Positions 45,985 through 56,007 of a DNA stretch of 64,000 nt are shown in pieces (positions within the stretch are counted from its first letter, which is position 1; every line of letters begins with the position of its first letter). The notes under the pieces are model-generated. The model had not been told where the DNA came from. It worked only from the letters and a program-made list of their open reading frames with translations, and did not search any database. The translations under genes and the position numbers were made by a program. Source of the stretch: an uncultured Eudoraea sp. (GTDB taxonomy: Bacteria > Bacteroidota > Bacteroidia > Flavobacteriales > Flavobacteriaceae); NCBI RefSeq assembly GCF_947260015.1, contig NZ_CAMYOM010000003.1, forward strand, positions 62,001 to 126,000, written 5' to 3'.

Positions 45985-45999
45985 GATTAAATTTTAAAT

Positions 46000-46030
46000 C
46001 AAATGTAAAGTATTTTTTACTTTTAGACAA
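46000..46030 (-). promoter_or_regulatory. Promoter with an operator-like inverted repeat, membrane protein/HTH operon
   Basis: On the minus strand: TTG (46028-46030), 20 nt, then TACATTTG (46000-46007). The spacer holds the inverted repeat AAAGTA-TTTTT-TACTTT (46007-46023), and a further half-site TACTTT lies at 46039-46044. Its position between the two promoter boxes suits repression by the operon's own HTH protein. Confidence 0.6.
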
Positions 46031-46112
46031 ATTATTTTTACTTTTTATGCGCATATAGGATTCGAATAGCCAATTATTCAGGCAAAAAACATTAGCTTAT
46101 TTATTTTAATCG

Positions 46113-47984
46113 CTAGCCTTTGAGCCAGGATCTCCTTAGTTTGGATTGAGGAGTGTTTTCCAAATTATCTATGGGTACAATAGTGGTTATTTTTAGCATT
46201 GGTGTCCCAACTTTTCCTTGCAGTATTAATTCTTCCTCGCCTCGTTGGACGACCATAGTAATTTCCCTATCGGATGTCCACCCAAAACTTTGTCCAATAA
46301 TTGGCCTGATGGATTCTAATGAAATAGGCATCCCATCAATACTCTTTATAGTATCACCTCCCTGTGCTCCAAGACCTGTAAAGAAAGTATTTAACTCAAT
46401 ACCGCTTCTAATGATTATCGCATCATTATTATTTTGATCAATATCTATAAATGGTATTTCCCCATTTAAAAAATAACCGCTCCGCTCTTGAATTTCAGCT
46501 GTTTTCAGACCCACGGATGCTAGAATCTCGTCATAATTCAATGGCGTATTACCTGCTACATAGGTATCAAAAAATGATTTTATTTCAGGATATGTCAGAT
46601 CCACAATTTCTCCGATAAGCTCATCGTCTTCAAATGGGGTGTCATTGTCATATTTTTTAGAAAGTTCCTTCATTAACCATAATACTCCTTTTTCTCCATT
46701 ACTCAAGTCTCTTAGCCTAATATCCAAGCTCATATTTATTAAGGCCCCTTTTTCGTATACATTGGCGTAATTTGCTTTGTAAGGGTCTTCCAAAATATTT
46801 CTGCTCATAGTGGTAAAGGACATTTCATCATCATATGAGTTTGCGTTGTTAATTTTATCGACAATTCGTTTGTAAAATTCAGCTTCATCTATCAGACCCT
46901 GTTGAATCTGAAAAAGGTTGGCGAAATATTCGGTAGTCCCTTCATACATCCATAGGTGTTCAGACATTTTAGGATCGTTATAATCAAAGTATTGTATTTC
47001 TTTTGAATGCACGTTCAAGGGTGTAACAATATGAAAAAATTCATGTGAAACAACATCTATCATTGCTTTTTCCAGAGCTTCTATGGGCATTTGCTCAGGA
47101 AGTACGACAAGGGTAGAAGTATGATGTTCCAATGCTCCGAAACCGGAGGCATCTGTTTCATCTAGTGTAGACAGATACAACAAAATATTATATTCCTTAG
47201 TCCCGTCAATCTCACCAAGAAACGCCTTTTGAGCCTTCATCATACGTTCCATGCTCTCTTGCAGGTCTGCGCCGGAATATATACTATTAGGAGAATATAC
47301 GCTCAAATTAACCGTAATATCATTAATGACAAAAGAAGCAGTGTTTGATTTTGAATAAAGAATAGGGTTATCTACTACCTCAAAATATCTGGAAGCAAGA
47401 TAAGTATCTGTCATACTATTGATTTCATCCTGCTTTTTCATTAATGATGTTGTGGGTACTAAGTCTGATGGAGAAGTAATAACTAATTCATAGGGCACTT
47501 CTTTTAATCCGTCAAAATAACCTATAAAACCATGAAGATTCAATACAAAATTTTTGCCCTCTAATATGTTAGTTCCAGCAGGAGAAAATACCTGATCGTT
47601 TACTTCGCTTTCAGTATCATAAGTATCTGTTACATAATAAGTGATCTTATCTAATTTTGTTGCATCGGAGATATTCCATTCATTGGTTCCGACTGCAGTA
47701 ACCAAAAGCTCATTGCCTTGATAATCAATAGCCTTAAGGTCCTGTATATACTTGCCATAGTCATCCTCTCTATAAGTCCCAGGAACCATTTTTGGAATAA
47801 AAAAGGAAATTTTTTGATTACTAAATGATCCTGGGTTGATAGTTACACTTACTCTGTCATTATTAACGTTCACCAAATCTATTGTTGCTTCAATAACTGC
47901 TTTATCTGCTGATAATACAGATTTTGAAGTGCCACAGCCATATAATAATACAAGGAAAACGTATAGGATAATAAATTTCTTCAT
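46113..47984 (-). CDS. M61 family metallopeptidase, lipoprotein
   Basis: A 623-residue lipoprotein (LLYGC, acylated cysteine C17) of the glycyl aminopeptidase family. It has an N-terminal beta domain, a thermolysin-like catalytic domain with zinc motif HEFFH (314-318; VSHEFFHIVTPLNVHSKEI) and the third-ligand glutamate in LWMYEGTTEYFANL. A C-terminal PDZ domain contains LGAQGGDTIKSIDGMPI. M61 enzymes remove Gly or Ala from peptide N-termini. It should act in the periplasm or at the outer membrane. It is divergent from pyrH and stands alone. Confidence 0.92.
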   Translation of the reverse strand: MKKFIILYVFLVLLYGCGTSKSVLSADKAVIEATIDLVNVNNDRVSVTINPGSFSNQKISFFIPKMVPGTYREDDYGKYIQDLKAIDYQGNELLVTAVGTNEWNISDATKLDKITYYVTDTYDTESEVNDQVFSPAGTNILEGKNFVLNLHGFIGYFDGLKEVPYELVITSPSDLVPTTSLMKKQDEINSMTDTYLASRYFEVVDNPILYSKSNTASFVINDITVNLSVYSPNSIYSGADLQESMERMMKAQKAFLGEIDGTKEYNILLYLSTLDETDASGFGALEHHTSTLVVLPEQMPIEALEKAMIDVVSHEFFHIVTPLNVHSKEIQYFDYNDPKMSEHLWMYEGTTEYFANLFQIQQGLIDEAEFYKRIVDKINNANSYDDEMSFTTMSRNILEDPYKANYANVYEKGALINMSLDIRLRDLSNGEKGVLWLMKELSKKYDNDTPFEDDELIGEIVDLTYPEIKSFFDTYVAGNTPLNYDEILASVGLKTAEIQERSGYFLNGEIPFIDIDQNNNDAIIIRSGIELNTFFTGLGAQGGDTIKSIDGMPISLESIRPIIGQSFGWTSDREITMVVQRGEEELILQGKVGTPMLKITTIVPIDNLENTPQSKLRRSWLKG

Positions 47985-48111
47985 TTGTTCCAGAGATAGT
48001 AAAATTAAAAAACAAGAATATTAAAATTAATCTAGATTATAATGGTTATTAGGAAATAATTAAGATGAACATTAAACCTATGAACGAAGAGTTCTCATAA
48101 ATATTTTTGAC

Positions 48112-48119
48112 TATTTTTG
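48112..48119 (+). promoter_or_regulatory. -7 promoter element of pyrH-frr
   Basis: TATTTTTG, 23 nt before the pyrH ATG, matches TAnnTTTG. The -33 TTG is not evident. Confidence 0.45.
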
Positions 48120-48142
48120 TTTGCAAATCAGCTTAAGACAAT

Positions 48143-48850
48143 ATGTTATACAAACGAATACTTCTAAAACTCAGTGGTGAAGCACTAATGGGCAATAAGC
48201 AATACGGTATAGATGCGATGAGACTGGCTGCCTATGCAGAAGAGATTAAGGAAGTAGTAGAACTGGGCGTTGAAGTAGCAATTGTTATTGGAGGAGGAAA
48301 TATCTTTAGAGGTCTGGCCGGGGCAAGTAACGGCATGGACAGGGTACAAGCGGATCATATGGGGATGCTGGCTACAGTCATCAACGGTCTGGCTTTACAG
48401 AGTGCTTTAGAACTCAATGGTGTACAAACAAGATTACAGTCTGCTATAAAAATCAACGAAGTTGCGGAACCTTTTATCAGAAGAAGGGCAATGCGACATC
48501 TGGAAAAAGGACGGGTAGTTATTTTTGGAGGTGGCACCGGAAACCCATATTTCACTACGGATTCTGCTGCAGTTTTAAGAGCGATTGAAGTTGAAGCCGA
48601 CGTTATTTTAAAAGGAACCAGAGTTGATGGTATTTATACCAGTGATCCTGAAAAAGATAAAACTGCTACCAAATTTGATACTATTAGCTTTAATGATGTT
48701 CTTACCAAAGGTTTAAAAGTAATGGACACCACTGCTTTTACACTTAGTCAGGAAAACAATCTTCCAATTGTCGTTTTTGATATGAATAAAAAAGGGAATC
48801 TCATGAAAATAGTATCAGGTGAAAATATTGGAACGGTAGTAGATCTTTAG
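48143..48850 (+). CDS. pyrH: Uridylate kinase
   Basis: The enzyme phosphorylates UMP to UDP. The 235-residue protein belongs to the amino acid kinase fold: [14 protein letters not shown] at the start, [13 protein letters not shown], the nucleotide-binding [19 protein letters not shown] and late [16 protein letters not shown]. It is the usual partner of frr, which follows 39 bp later. Length and start are normal. Confidence 0.97.
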   Translation: MLYKRILLKLSGEALMGNKQYGIDAMRLAAYAEEIKEVVELGVEVAIVIGGGNIFRGLAGASNGMDRVQADHMGMLATVINGLALQSALELNGVQTRLQSAIKINEVAEPFIRRRAMRHLEKGRVVIFGGGTGNPYFTTDSAAVLRAIEVEADVILKGTRVDGIYTSDPEKDKTATKFDTISFNDVLTKGLKVMDTTAFTLSQENNLPIVVFDMNKKGNLMKIVSGENIGTVVDL

Positions 48851-48889
48851 TATGGTATAGTTTGTGTAAATAAGTTATAAGAATTTATT

Positions 48890-49444
48890 ATGGACGAAGA
48901 TGTTAAATTTATTTTAGAGGCCACCAAAGAAAGTATGGACGGAGCCATATTACATTTGGAAAAGGCATTAGTTAAAATTAGAGCAGGGAGAGCTAACCCC
49001 TCGATGTTATCGACGATAATGGTGGAGTATTATGGCTCACAGACTCCCTTGTCACAGGTGTCAAATGTAAATACCCCTGATGCCCGAACACTATCTGTTC
49101 AACCGTGGGAGAAAAGTATGCTTTCCGAAATAGAAACGGCCATTACGAATGCCAACCTGGGTTTTAATCCCATGAATAATGGTGAGATGGTAATTATTAA
49201 TGTTCCTCCCCTAACCGAGGAAAGGAGAATACAATTAGTAAAACAGGCGAAATCGGAAGCAGAAGATGCTAAAATAAGTGTTCGTAGCGCAAGACAAGAG
49301 GCTAATAAAGAAATAAAAGACCTGGGGATATCTGAAGATTTTGAAAAAAACGCGGAAATTGATATACAGGAAATGACCAACACTTACACAGAAAAAATAG
49401 ACAGCATACTTCATGTAAAGGAAGCAGAGATTATGAAAGTCTAA
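48890..49444 (+). CDS. frr: Ribosome recycling factor
   Basis: With EF-G, it splits the post-termination ribosome. The 184-residue protein shows the two-domain RRF pattern: KIRAGRANPSMLSTIMVEYY, then TPLSQVSNVNTPDARTLSVQ. The tail begins PPLTEERRIQLVKQAK and is helical. It is co-transcribed with pyrH. Confidence 0.97.
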   Translation: MDEDVKFILEATKESMDGAILHLEKALVKIRAGRANPSMLSTIMVEYYGSQTPLSQVSNVNTPDARTLSVQPWEKSMLSEIETAITNANLGFNPMNNGEMVIINVPPLTEERRIQLVKQAKSEAEDAKISVRSARQEANKEIKDLGISEDFEKNAEIDIQEMTNTYTEKIDSILHVKEAEIMKV

Positions 49445-49947
49445 TTCTTGATTTTACCAAATGCATATCACACCATAACCGGTCATTGACCTTACGTTAT
49501 TACCTAAGCTTTTAAGGAGGTTTAATTTATCCTCCAAAATAAATTGCAATAACTGCTGCAATAACGATAATTGCACAAATGACTATTAATACCCGGTATA
49601 GTATAATGGCAATTCTACTATAATTTTTCTCATCCGGCATAACATCATTCCTTTTAACCAATTTTACTTAATTGGAGTTTCGTTATTGGCTTTTTTACTT
49701 CTCCCTAATTTACATAAATTCTTAAGCAAATGGTACTTTGAGTTACATATGATTGTAATCGCTATTTTATAAAGCGTTTCTAGGTACAGTCCTCCTTGTT
49801 TTCTACCTTTGCCGCGATTAAAATACAATAGTAAATAAAGATTGTCCAAATTCATAATTCAATTGGGCATAAGTACCAGGCTTTCAAATGAAGCACATAT
49901 AATTTAATTTATAGCTGTATTTAAAATCTGGATTCATAAATAACAGT
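49445..49947. other. 503-bp interval between frr and the RND exporter gene
   Basis: The only supported gene is the 37-residue membrane peptide at 49527-49640 on the minus strand. A 63-codon frame at 49664-49855 has no recognisable content. No terminator with a T-run was found for frr. A short GGAGG/CCTCC hairpin (49516-49535) surrounds the stop codon of the peptide. Confidence 0.5.
49527..49640 (-). CDS. Small single-helix membrane protein, 37 residues
   Basis: The ATG at 49638-49640 opens a frame reading MPDEKNYSRIAIILYRVLIV and ending IYFGG. A charged N-terminus of about nine residues is followed by one membrane helix of about 24 residues. AAAAGGAA stands 7-8 nt upstream, a good Shine-Dalgarno sequence in a genome that rarely uses one. 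No family was recognised. The helix composition and ribosome-binding site support a real gene; position in an otherwise empty gap adds some weight. Confidence 0.55.
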   Translation of the reverse strand: MPDEKNYSRIAIILYRVLIVICAIIVIAAVIAIYFGG

Positions 49948-52350
49948 ATGGTTAGTAAGATTACAAGTGGATTTTGGTCAAAGGTTGGAAGAATTATTCT
50001 TAGAAATAGAATTCTTATCCTCTTTCTAATTGTTGCAGCTACTGTTCTCTTGGCGCTTCAATGGAAGAATATGAAATTTTCGACTTCTGAGGCTAATCTA
50101 CTCCCTGATGATCACCCGCTGAATATTGCTTATGAAGATTTTCTTGATAAATTTGGTGAAGAGGGAAATACTATTGCCTTTGCTATTAAAGACAGTTTAC
50201 TTTACGAAGTTGAAAATTTTAACAGATGGAACAGATTAAGTAAACAATTGGCTGCTTTTCCCGAGGTGGACTATGTTGTATCTGTAGATAATCTTAAGGA
50301 ACTTATAAGGGACAAGGAAGAACAACAATTTATTCTACGCCCGTTAATTGAGCAGACTCCGCGCAATAATATTGAGGTGGACAGTCTAACTCAATTTATG
50401 TTCAATAATTTACCTTTTTATGATAACCTGTTATATAATAAAGAAACGGGAACGATAAGAACACTTGTCTATATGGACAAGGATATTGTAAACACTTCCG
50501 TTCGGAAAGATTTTATTCTAAAGGACCTTCATACACTCATTACCGATTTTGAAAAGGAAACCAAAATGGATGTTAGGGTATCCGGAATGCCCTATATACG
50601 AACAATGAACACTCAACATATCGTTGACGAAATAGGAATTTTCATTGCAGCGGCACTTCTTGTTACTTCCCTAATTTTCTTTTTCTTTTTCCGCAGTATA
50701 CGTGCAACGTTAATTTCAATGTGTGTAGTACTAATTGGAGTAATGTGGGCCTTCGGGATCCTGGGATTATTGAAATATGAAATAACAGTTCTAACAGCAT
50801 TGATTCCACCTCTCATAATAGTAATTGGGATTCCCAATTGTATTTTTCTGATCAATAAATATCAACAGGAAGTAAAAAAACATGGAAATCAGGCTTTATC
50901 CTTAAAAAGGGTAATATCAAAAATTGGTAATGCAACACTCATGACCAACGTTACAACCGCATGCGGTTTTGCAACTTTTATTATAACAGACAGTAAACTT
51001 TTGACCGAATTTGGTATAGTGGCTTCCATAAATATACTATGCATCTTTATGCTTTCCATACTTATTATACCAATCGTGTATAGTTTTATGTACCCTCCAA
51101 AAACAAAACATCTGAGACACCTCAATAAAAAATGGATAGATGCTTTTGTAAACTGGATGGTGTATATAGTTCGGGAAAAAAGGATAACTATTTATTCAAT
51201 CTCTTTACTAGCATTAATAATTAGTATTATTGGGATTTATAAAATTAAAATTTCCGGGAATCTTGTTGAAGATATGCCTAAAAATATGGGGTTTTATAAA
51301 GACATTCAATTTTTTGATGCAGAGTTCAACGGAATCATGCCTATTGAAATTGTTATAGATACCAAAAGGAAAAAAGGAGTTCTAAAACCCGTGACTCTGA
51401 AAAAAATGAATGAGTTGGGGGAAATGATTGAAGAGACCCCTGAATTATCGAAACCCATATCCGTGGTTAATTTGGTAAAGTATTCCAAACAGGCTTTTTA
51501 TAGCGGAATTCCTAAATATTATCAATTACCCACATCGCAGGAATACAATTTTATTATGGATGTGGCCCGAAAATCCCAGGGAAATGAGGGCTTAATTGAG
51601 AATTTTGTTGACAGTACTGGACAGGTTGCCAGGATGACCACTTTCATTAAAGACGTACCCACGGAAAGAATGGAGGAAATTGAAAAATCCATGCTAGATA
51701 AAATCAAGAAGATTTTTCCGGAAGATCGTTTTAATGTATATGTGACCGGTAAGGCATTGCTTTTTTTAAAAGGCACAAAATATCTGGTGAAGAATTTAGT
51801 GCTTTCTTTATCCCTTGCCATTCTTTTAATTGCTCTATTTATGGCCTATTTATTCCGTTCATTCAGAATGATTGTCATTTCTTTAATCCCAAATCTTTTA
51901 CCCTTGGCAATAACCGCCGGGGTTATGGGCTTTGTAGGCGTTCCTATTAAACCTTCCACGATATTAGTTTTTAGTATTGCCTTCGGGATTTCAGTTGATG
52001 ACACCATTCACTTTCTGGCGAAATACCGGCAAGAACTGTCTGCTAACAATTGGCGAATTCAAAAATCTGTTTATGCCGCCTTACGTGAGACAGGTGTTAG
52101 TATGTTCTATACTTCTATCGTTCTTTTCTTTGGCTTTTCGGTATTTACAATTTCAAGTTTTGGGGGAACTGTTGCTCTGGGTGCATTAGTATCCGCTACA
52201 TTGCTCTTTGCTATGTTAGCCAATTTAATTTTGCTCCCTTCACTTCTTCTTTCATTAGAACGGAGTATCGCAAACAAAGAAGTCCTCAAAAAACCTATAA
52301 TAGATATTCTTCCTAAAGAGGAGTTACCCGGAAGTAGATCGGAAGATTGA
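49948..52350 (+). CDS. RND family exporter (MMPL/HAE3-like)
   Basis: An 800-residue inner-membrane protein with two repeats of one helix, a periplasmic domain and five helices. The first half starts with ILILFLIVAATVLLALQW and has TSLIFFFFFRSIRATLISM; the second repeats the pattern at 405-780 with FSIAFGISVDDTIHFLAKYR, the conserved D-D pair of proton relay helix 4. It belongs to the short MMPL-type RND exporters that move hydrophobic molecules such as lipids or hopanoids. No adaptor or outer-membrane factor is encoded nearby. asnS follows after 96 bp with its own -7 box. Confidence 0.9.
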   Translation: MVSKITSGFWSKVGRIILRNRILILFLIVAATVLLALQWKNMKFSTSEANLLPDDHPLNIAYEDFLDKFGEEGNTIAFAIKDSLLYEVENFNRWNRLSKQLAAFPEVDYVVSVDNLKELIRDKEEQQFILRPLIEQTPRNNIEVDSLTQFMFNNLPFYDNLLYNKETGTIRTLVYMDKDIVNTSVRKDFILKDLHTLITDFEKETKMDVRVSGMPYIRTMNTQHIVDEIGIFIAAALLVTSLIFFFFFRSIRATLISMCVVLIGVMWAFGILGLLKYEITVLTALIPPLIIVIGIPNCIFLINKYQQEVKKHGNQALSLKRVISKIGNATLMTNVTTACGFATFIITDSKLLTEFGIVASINILCIFMLSILIIPIVYSFMYPPKTKHLRHLNKKWIDAFVNWMVYIVREKRITIYSISLLALIISIIGIYKIKISGNLVEDMPKNMGFYKDIQFFDAEFNGIMPIEIVIDTKRKKGVLKPVTLKKMNELGEMIEETPELSKPISVVNLVKYSKQAFYSGIPKYYQLPTSQEYNFIMDVARKSQGNEGLIENFVDSTGQVARMTTFIKDVPTERMEEIEKSMLDKIKKIFPEDRFNVYVTGKALLFLKGTKYLVKNLVLSLSLAILLIALFMAYLFRSFRMIVISLIPNLLPLAITAGVMGFVGVPIKPSTILVFSIAFGISVDDTIHFLAKYRQELSANNWRIQKSVYAALRETGVSMFYTSIVLFFGFSVFTISSFGGTVALGALVSATLLFAMLANLILLPSLLLSLERSIANKEVLKKPIIDILPKEELPGSRSED

Positions 52351-52412
52351 GTCGTTGATTTGCGACATGTATTTTATAAGCGCTTTAGAACCAAATGTTT
52401 TTACCAAAAAGT

Positions 52413-52420
52413 TATCTTTG
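52413..52420 (+). promoter_or_regulatory. -7 promoter element of asnS
   Basis: TATCTTTG, 26 nt before the asnS ATG, matches TAnnTTTG. The -33 region is poor. Confidence 0.45.
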
Positions 52421-52446
52421 CCATTCAAATTTAGAATTGATCTCGT

Positions 52447-53880
52447 ATGAAATCATACAGTATAAATGAGCTAATTCAGTCTCCACCTTTAAAACAGGAG
52501 GTAGAAGTAAATGGATGGGTCAAAACATTTAGAAGCAATCGATTTATCGCTTTAAATGATGGCTCCACTATTAAAAATATCCAATGTGTTGTTGATTTTG
52601 AACAATTCAATGAAAACCTGCTAAAGAAAATTGCAACAGGTGCTGCTTTAAAAATAAAGGGTGTCTTAGTAGAAAGTCTGGGAAAAGGCCAAAACGTTGA
52701 GATACAAGCACAGGAAATCTTTGTTCATGGGGAGGCTGATCCGGATAGCTATCCTATTCAACCCAAAAGGCATTCAATGGAGTTTTTAAGGGAACAGGCC
52801 CATTTAAGGATACGCACAAATACATTTGCAGCCGTCATGCGTGTCAGATCTGCCCTCTCATTTGCAATCCATGCATATTTTCAAAAAAATGGATTTTATT
52901 ATTTTCACGCCCCGATAATTACAGGTTCAGATGCAGAAGGGGCAGGTGAAATGTTCAGAGTTAGTACATTAGATCCTAAAACCCCGCCATTGACTGAAAA
53001 TGGTGACGTAAATTATAAAGAAGATTTTTTTGGCAAGGAAACCAATCTAACGGTCTCAGGGCAGCTTGAAGCCGAAGCCTATGCCATGGGATTGGGTAAA
53101 GTATATACTTTTGGCCCTACTTTTCGGGCAGAAAATTCAAATACATCAAGACACCTTGCCGAATTTTGGATGATTGAACCTGAAATGGCATTTTATGATC
53201 TTAAGGATAATATGGATCTGGCAGAAGAATTTATTAAAAATATCATTTCTTATGTGTTAGAAAATTGTGAAGAGGATTTGGAATTCCTCGAAAAACGTCT
53301 TCTCGATGAAGAGAAAACAAAGCCTATGGCGGAACGTGGTGAAATGGCGCTAATAGATAGGCTGAAATTTGTAGTGGATAATGATTTTATAAGAATTACA
53401 TATACTGAAGCAATTGAAATTTTAAGGAATAGCAAGCCAAACAAAAAGAAAAAATTTAAATATCAAATTGACGAATGGGGTGCAGATTTGCAAAGTGAAC
53501 ACGAGCGCTATTTAGTAGAAAAACACTTTAAATGCCCGGTTATTTTATTTGATTATCCTGCCAAAATAAAGGCGTTTTATATGCGTTTGAATGAAGACGG
53601 GAAAACAGTAAGAGCCATGGATATTCTATTCCCAGGAATAGGTGAGATTGCAGGAGGGTCTCAGCGTGAAGAACGACTTGACGTTTTAAAAGAAAAAATA
53701 GCCGCTCTAGGGATCGATGAAAAAGAACTTTGGTGGTATCTTGATCTAAGGAAATTTGGAACTGCCATTCACAGCGGATTTGGACTTGGCTTTGAGCGAA
53801 TGGTACAATTCGCTACAGGAATGGGTAATATAAGAGATGTGATTCCTTTTCCAAGAACACCACAAAATGCGGAGTTTTAA
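52447..53880 (+). CDS. asnS: Asparaginyl-tRNA synthetase
   Basis: Charges tRNA-Asn. The 477-residue class II synthetase has an N-terminal OB-fold anticodon-binding domain ([20 protein letters not shown]), motif 2 [21 protein letters not shown] and motif 3 [16 protein letters not shown]. The residues around GEMFRVST and [12 protein letters not shown] fit AsnRS rather than AspRS. It is followed after 62 bp by rpoN on the same strand. Confidence 0.96.
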   Translation: MKSYSINELIQSPPLKQEVEVNGWVKTFRSNRFIALNDGSTIKNIQCVVDFEQFNENLLKKIATGAALKIKGVLVESLGKGQNVEIQAQEIFVHGEADPDSYPIQPKRHSMEFLREQAHLRIRTNTFAAVMRVRSALSFAIHAYFQKNGFYYFHAPIITGSDAEGAGEMFRVSTLDPKTPPLTENGDVNYKEDFFGKETNLTVSGQLEAEAYAMGLGKVYTFGPTFRAENSNTSRHLAEFWMIEPEMAFYDLKDNMDLAEEFIKNIISYVLENCEEDLEFLEKRLLDEEKTKPMAERGEMALIDRLKFVVDNDFIRITYTEAIEILRNSKPNKKKKFKYQIDEWGADLQSEHERYLVEKHFKCPVILFDYPAKIKAFYMRLNEDGKTVRAMDILFPGIGEIAGGSQREERLDVLKEKIAALGIDEKELWWYLDLRKFGTAIHSGFGLGFERMVQFATGMGNIRDVIPFPRTPQNAEF

Positions 53881-53942
53881 GGCCTAAGTCTTTACATAAT
53901 ATTAATTCTTTAACTTTATAGATAGGAAAAGAATACAAGCTT

Positions 53943-55400
53943 ATGCTAAAACAACACTTACAGTTTAAATTATCGCAAAAGCTATCTCCTCAACAAATTC
54001 AGTTGATGAAGCTAATTCAGCTTCCCACACAGGCATTTGAACAGCGTCTAAATCAGGAACTTGAGGAAAACCCGGCTTTAGAAAGTGGCAAGGAAGAAAA
54101 AAGTTCATTGGACGATGATTTTAGTGAAGACTATGAAGTGGAATCAGATAGTGAAAGCATAACAGCAGAAGATATTAATATTGATGACTATTTAAGCGAC
54201 GATGAAGTGCCTGATTATCGAACGAGGGCTAATAATTATAGCCCGGATGATGATGAAAAGAGCATTCCTTATGCGGCCGGTATCTCTTTCAATCAATACC
54301 TAATTAATCAATTAAATACGGTATATCTTAATGACCTGGAATGGGCTATTGCCGAATTTTTAGTTGGCAGTGTTGATGAGAGTGGTTATATACGAAGACC
54401 TATAGCTGATATTGCAGACGATTTAGCATTTACCCAAAACATCTATTGCGAAGTAGAGGATATTGAAAGAGTATTAAAAATTGTCCAGGAATTGGATCCT
54501 CCTGGTGTTGCTGCAAGAACATTGGATGAGTGTCTCATTCTTCAGCTTAAACGTAAAGAGAGAACATCAAATATTGAATTAGCTATTAACATTCTGGATA
54601 AGTCCTTTGAGCAATTTACCAAAAAGCACTACAACAAATTGCTTCAGAAATATGATATAAATGAATCTGAGCTTAAAGAAGCTATATTAGAAATTGAAAA
54701 ATTAAATCCTAAACCAGGTGGATCTTACGCCGGCAGTAATAAGGTTATTGAACATATTGTTCCCGATTTTTCTATTAAGATAATGGATGGAGAACTGGAA
54801 TTGACCTTAAATGGAAGAAATGCTCCAGAACTTCATATTTCGAATGAGTATAGTAATATGTTAGCTGGTTATAAAAGTGCAAAGGATAAGTCCAAGTCAC
54901 AAAAAGATGCTGTTATGTTCATAAAACAGAAGTTGGATTCTGCAAAGTGGTTTATCGATGCCATAAAGCAAAGGCAACAAACTCTCTATATCACTATGAA
55001 TGCAATAATGCAATATCAAAAAGAGTTCTTTCTTAGCGGTGATGAACGCAAATTGCGACCAATGATCTTAAAAGATATTGCAGATACTATTCATATGGAT
55101 GTATCTACAGTATCACGAGTTGCTAACAGCAAATATGTTGACACTCCCTATGGCACCAAATTAATTAAGGAATATTTCTCCGAATCAATGAAGAATGAAG
55201 AAGGGGAAGATGTCTCTACCAGGGAAATCAAGAGTATATTGGAAACTGTAATAAACGATGAAGAAAAGAAGAAACCACTCACAGATGATAAATTAGCTGC
55301 TTTGCTAAAAGATAAGGGATATCCCATTGCAAGGCGAACGGTAGCCAAGTATAGAGAACAATTAGGCATACCGGTTGCACGTCTTAGAAAACAGATTTAA
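53943..55400 (+). CDS. rpoN: RNA polymerase sigma-54 factor
   Basis: RpoN directs polymerase to -24/-12 promoters and needs an AAA+ activator. The 485-residue protein has region I (QHLQFKLSQKLSPQQIQLMK then LIQLPTQAFEQRL), an acidic region II, the core-binding domain, the HTH segment (MDVSTVSRVANSKYVDTPYG) and the RpoN box ARRTVAKYREQLGI near the end. No activator is encoded in the window. The stop codon overlaps the start of the next gene by one base (TAATG), so the two are translationally coupled. Confidence 0.97.
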   Translation: MLKQHLQFKLSQKLSPQQIQLMKLIQLPTQAFEQRLNQELEENPALESGKEEKSSLDDDFSEDYEVESDSESITAEDINIDDYLSDDEVPDYRTRANNYSPDDDEKSIPYAAGISFNQYLINQLNTVYLNDLEWAIAEFLVGSVDESGYIRRPIADIADDLAFTQNIYCEVEDIERVLKIVQELDPPGVAARTLDECLILQLKRKERTSNIELAINILDKSFEQFTKKHYNKLLQKYDINESELKEAILEIEKLNPKPGGSYAGSNKVIEHIVPDFSIKIMDGELELTLNGRNAPELHISNEYSNMLAGYKSAKDKSKSQKDAVMFIKQKLDSAKWFIDAIKQRQQTLYITMNAIMQYQKEFFLSGDERKLRPMILKDIADTIHMDVSTVSRVANSKYVDTPYGTKLIKEYFSESMKNEEGEDVSTREIKSILETVINDEEKKKPLTDDKLAALLKDKGYPIARRTVAKYREQLGIPVARLRKQI

Positions 55401-56005
55401 TGAGACTGTTTTTCAAGATAATTTCTCATTTATTCCATCCTATTTTTGTGCCTATTGCCGGCACCATTACTTATTTTGTTATAACCCCGAAATACAGCCC
55501 ACTTGAACTTCAAAGTGGCAATGTATTGCCTATTTTCATACTTACTGTCATCATTCCCATTATTAGCTTTCTTATATTGAAAAACCTGGGAGTTGTAAGT
55601 TCAATTTTTTTACCGGGCATAAATGAACGTAAATATCCATTGATTATCGAAATTGCCTTATTACTAATGATAATAATAAAGGTAATTCCCAATAATTATA
55701 TTCTTGAAGTGAATTTTTTCTTTGTTGGATTACTAAGCGCTACTATGGCGTGTCTTTTATTGATTTTTTTTAAATTTAAAACCAGTCTGCATATGGTGGG
55801 AATAGGTAGCTATCTCATGTTTTTAATAGCCCTGAGTATTCATTTTGAAATTAATATAATTATTGCCATAAGTCTTTTTACCTTGTTAACGGGAATCCTG
55901 GCTACGGCCAGGCTCTATCTAAACAGGCATAGCAGAGCTGAAGTTTTTATAGGTTTTCTAATTGGATTTGGGTCCCAATTATTAACTATCAAATTCTGGT
56001 TATAG
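55400..56005 (+). CDS. PAP2-like membrane protein of unknown function
   Basis: A 201-residue protein with six hydrophobic helices. The last loop and helix read ARLYLNRHSRAEVFIGFLIG, which recalls the SR-x5-H-x3-D segment of PAP2 lipid phosphatases. The full triad is not evident: no PSGH motif is seen, and the final aspartate is absent. It may be a degenerate or divergent PAP2 member. Translation is coupled to rpoN (one-base overlap). It ends 2 bp before the convergent PorT-like gene. Confidence 0.7.
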   Translation: MRLFFKIISHLFHPIFVPIAGTITYFVITPKYSPLELQSGNVLPIFILTVIIPIISFLILKNLGVVSSIFLPGINERKYPLIIEIALLLMIIIKVIPNNYILEVNFFFVGLLSATMACLLLIFFKFKTSLHMVGIGSYLMFLIALSIHFEINIIIAISLFTLLTGILATARLYLNRHSRAEVFIGFLIGFGSQLLTIKFWL

Positions 56006-56007
56006 CT

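Noticed and set aside
49664-49855. Minus-strand frame of 63 codons upstream of the RND exporter
   Set aside because: No domain, signal peptide, membrane helix or ribosome-binding site; composition looks random.
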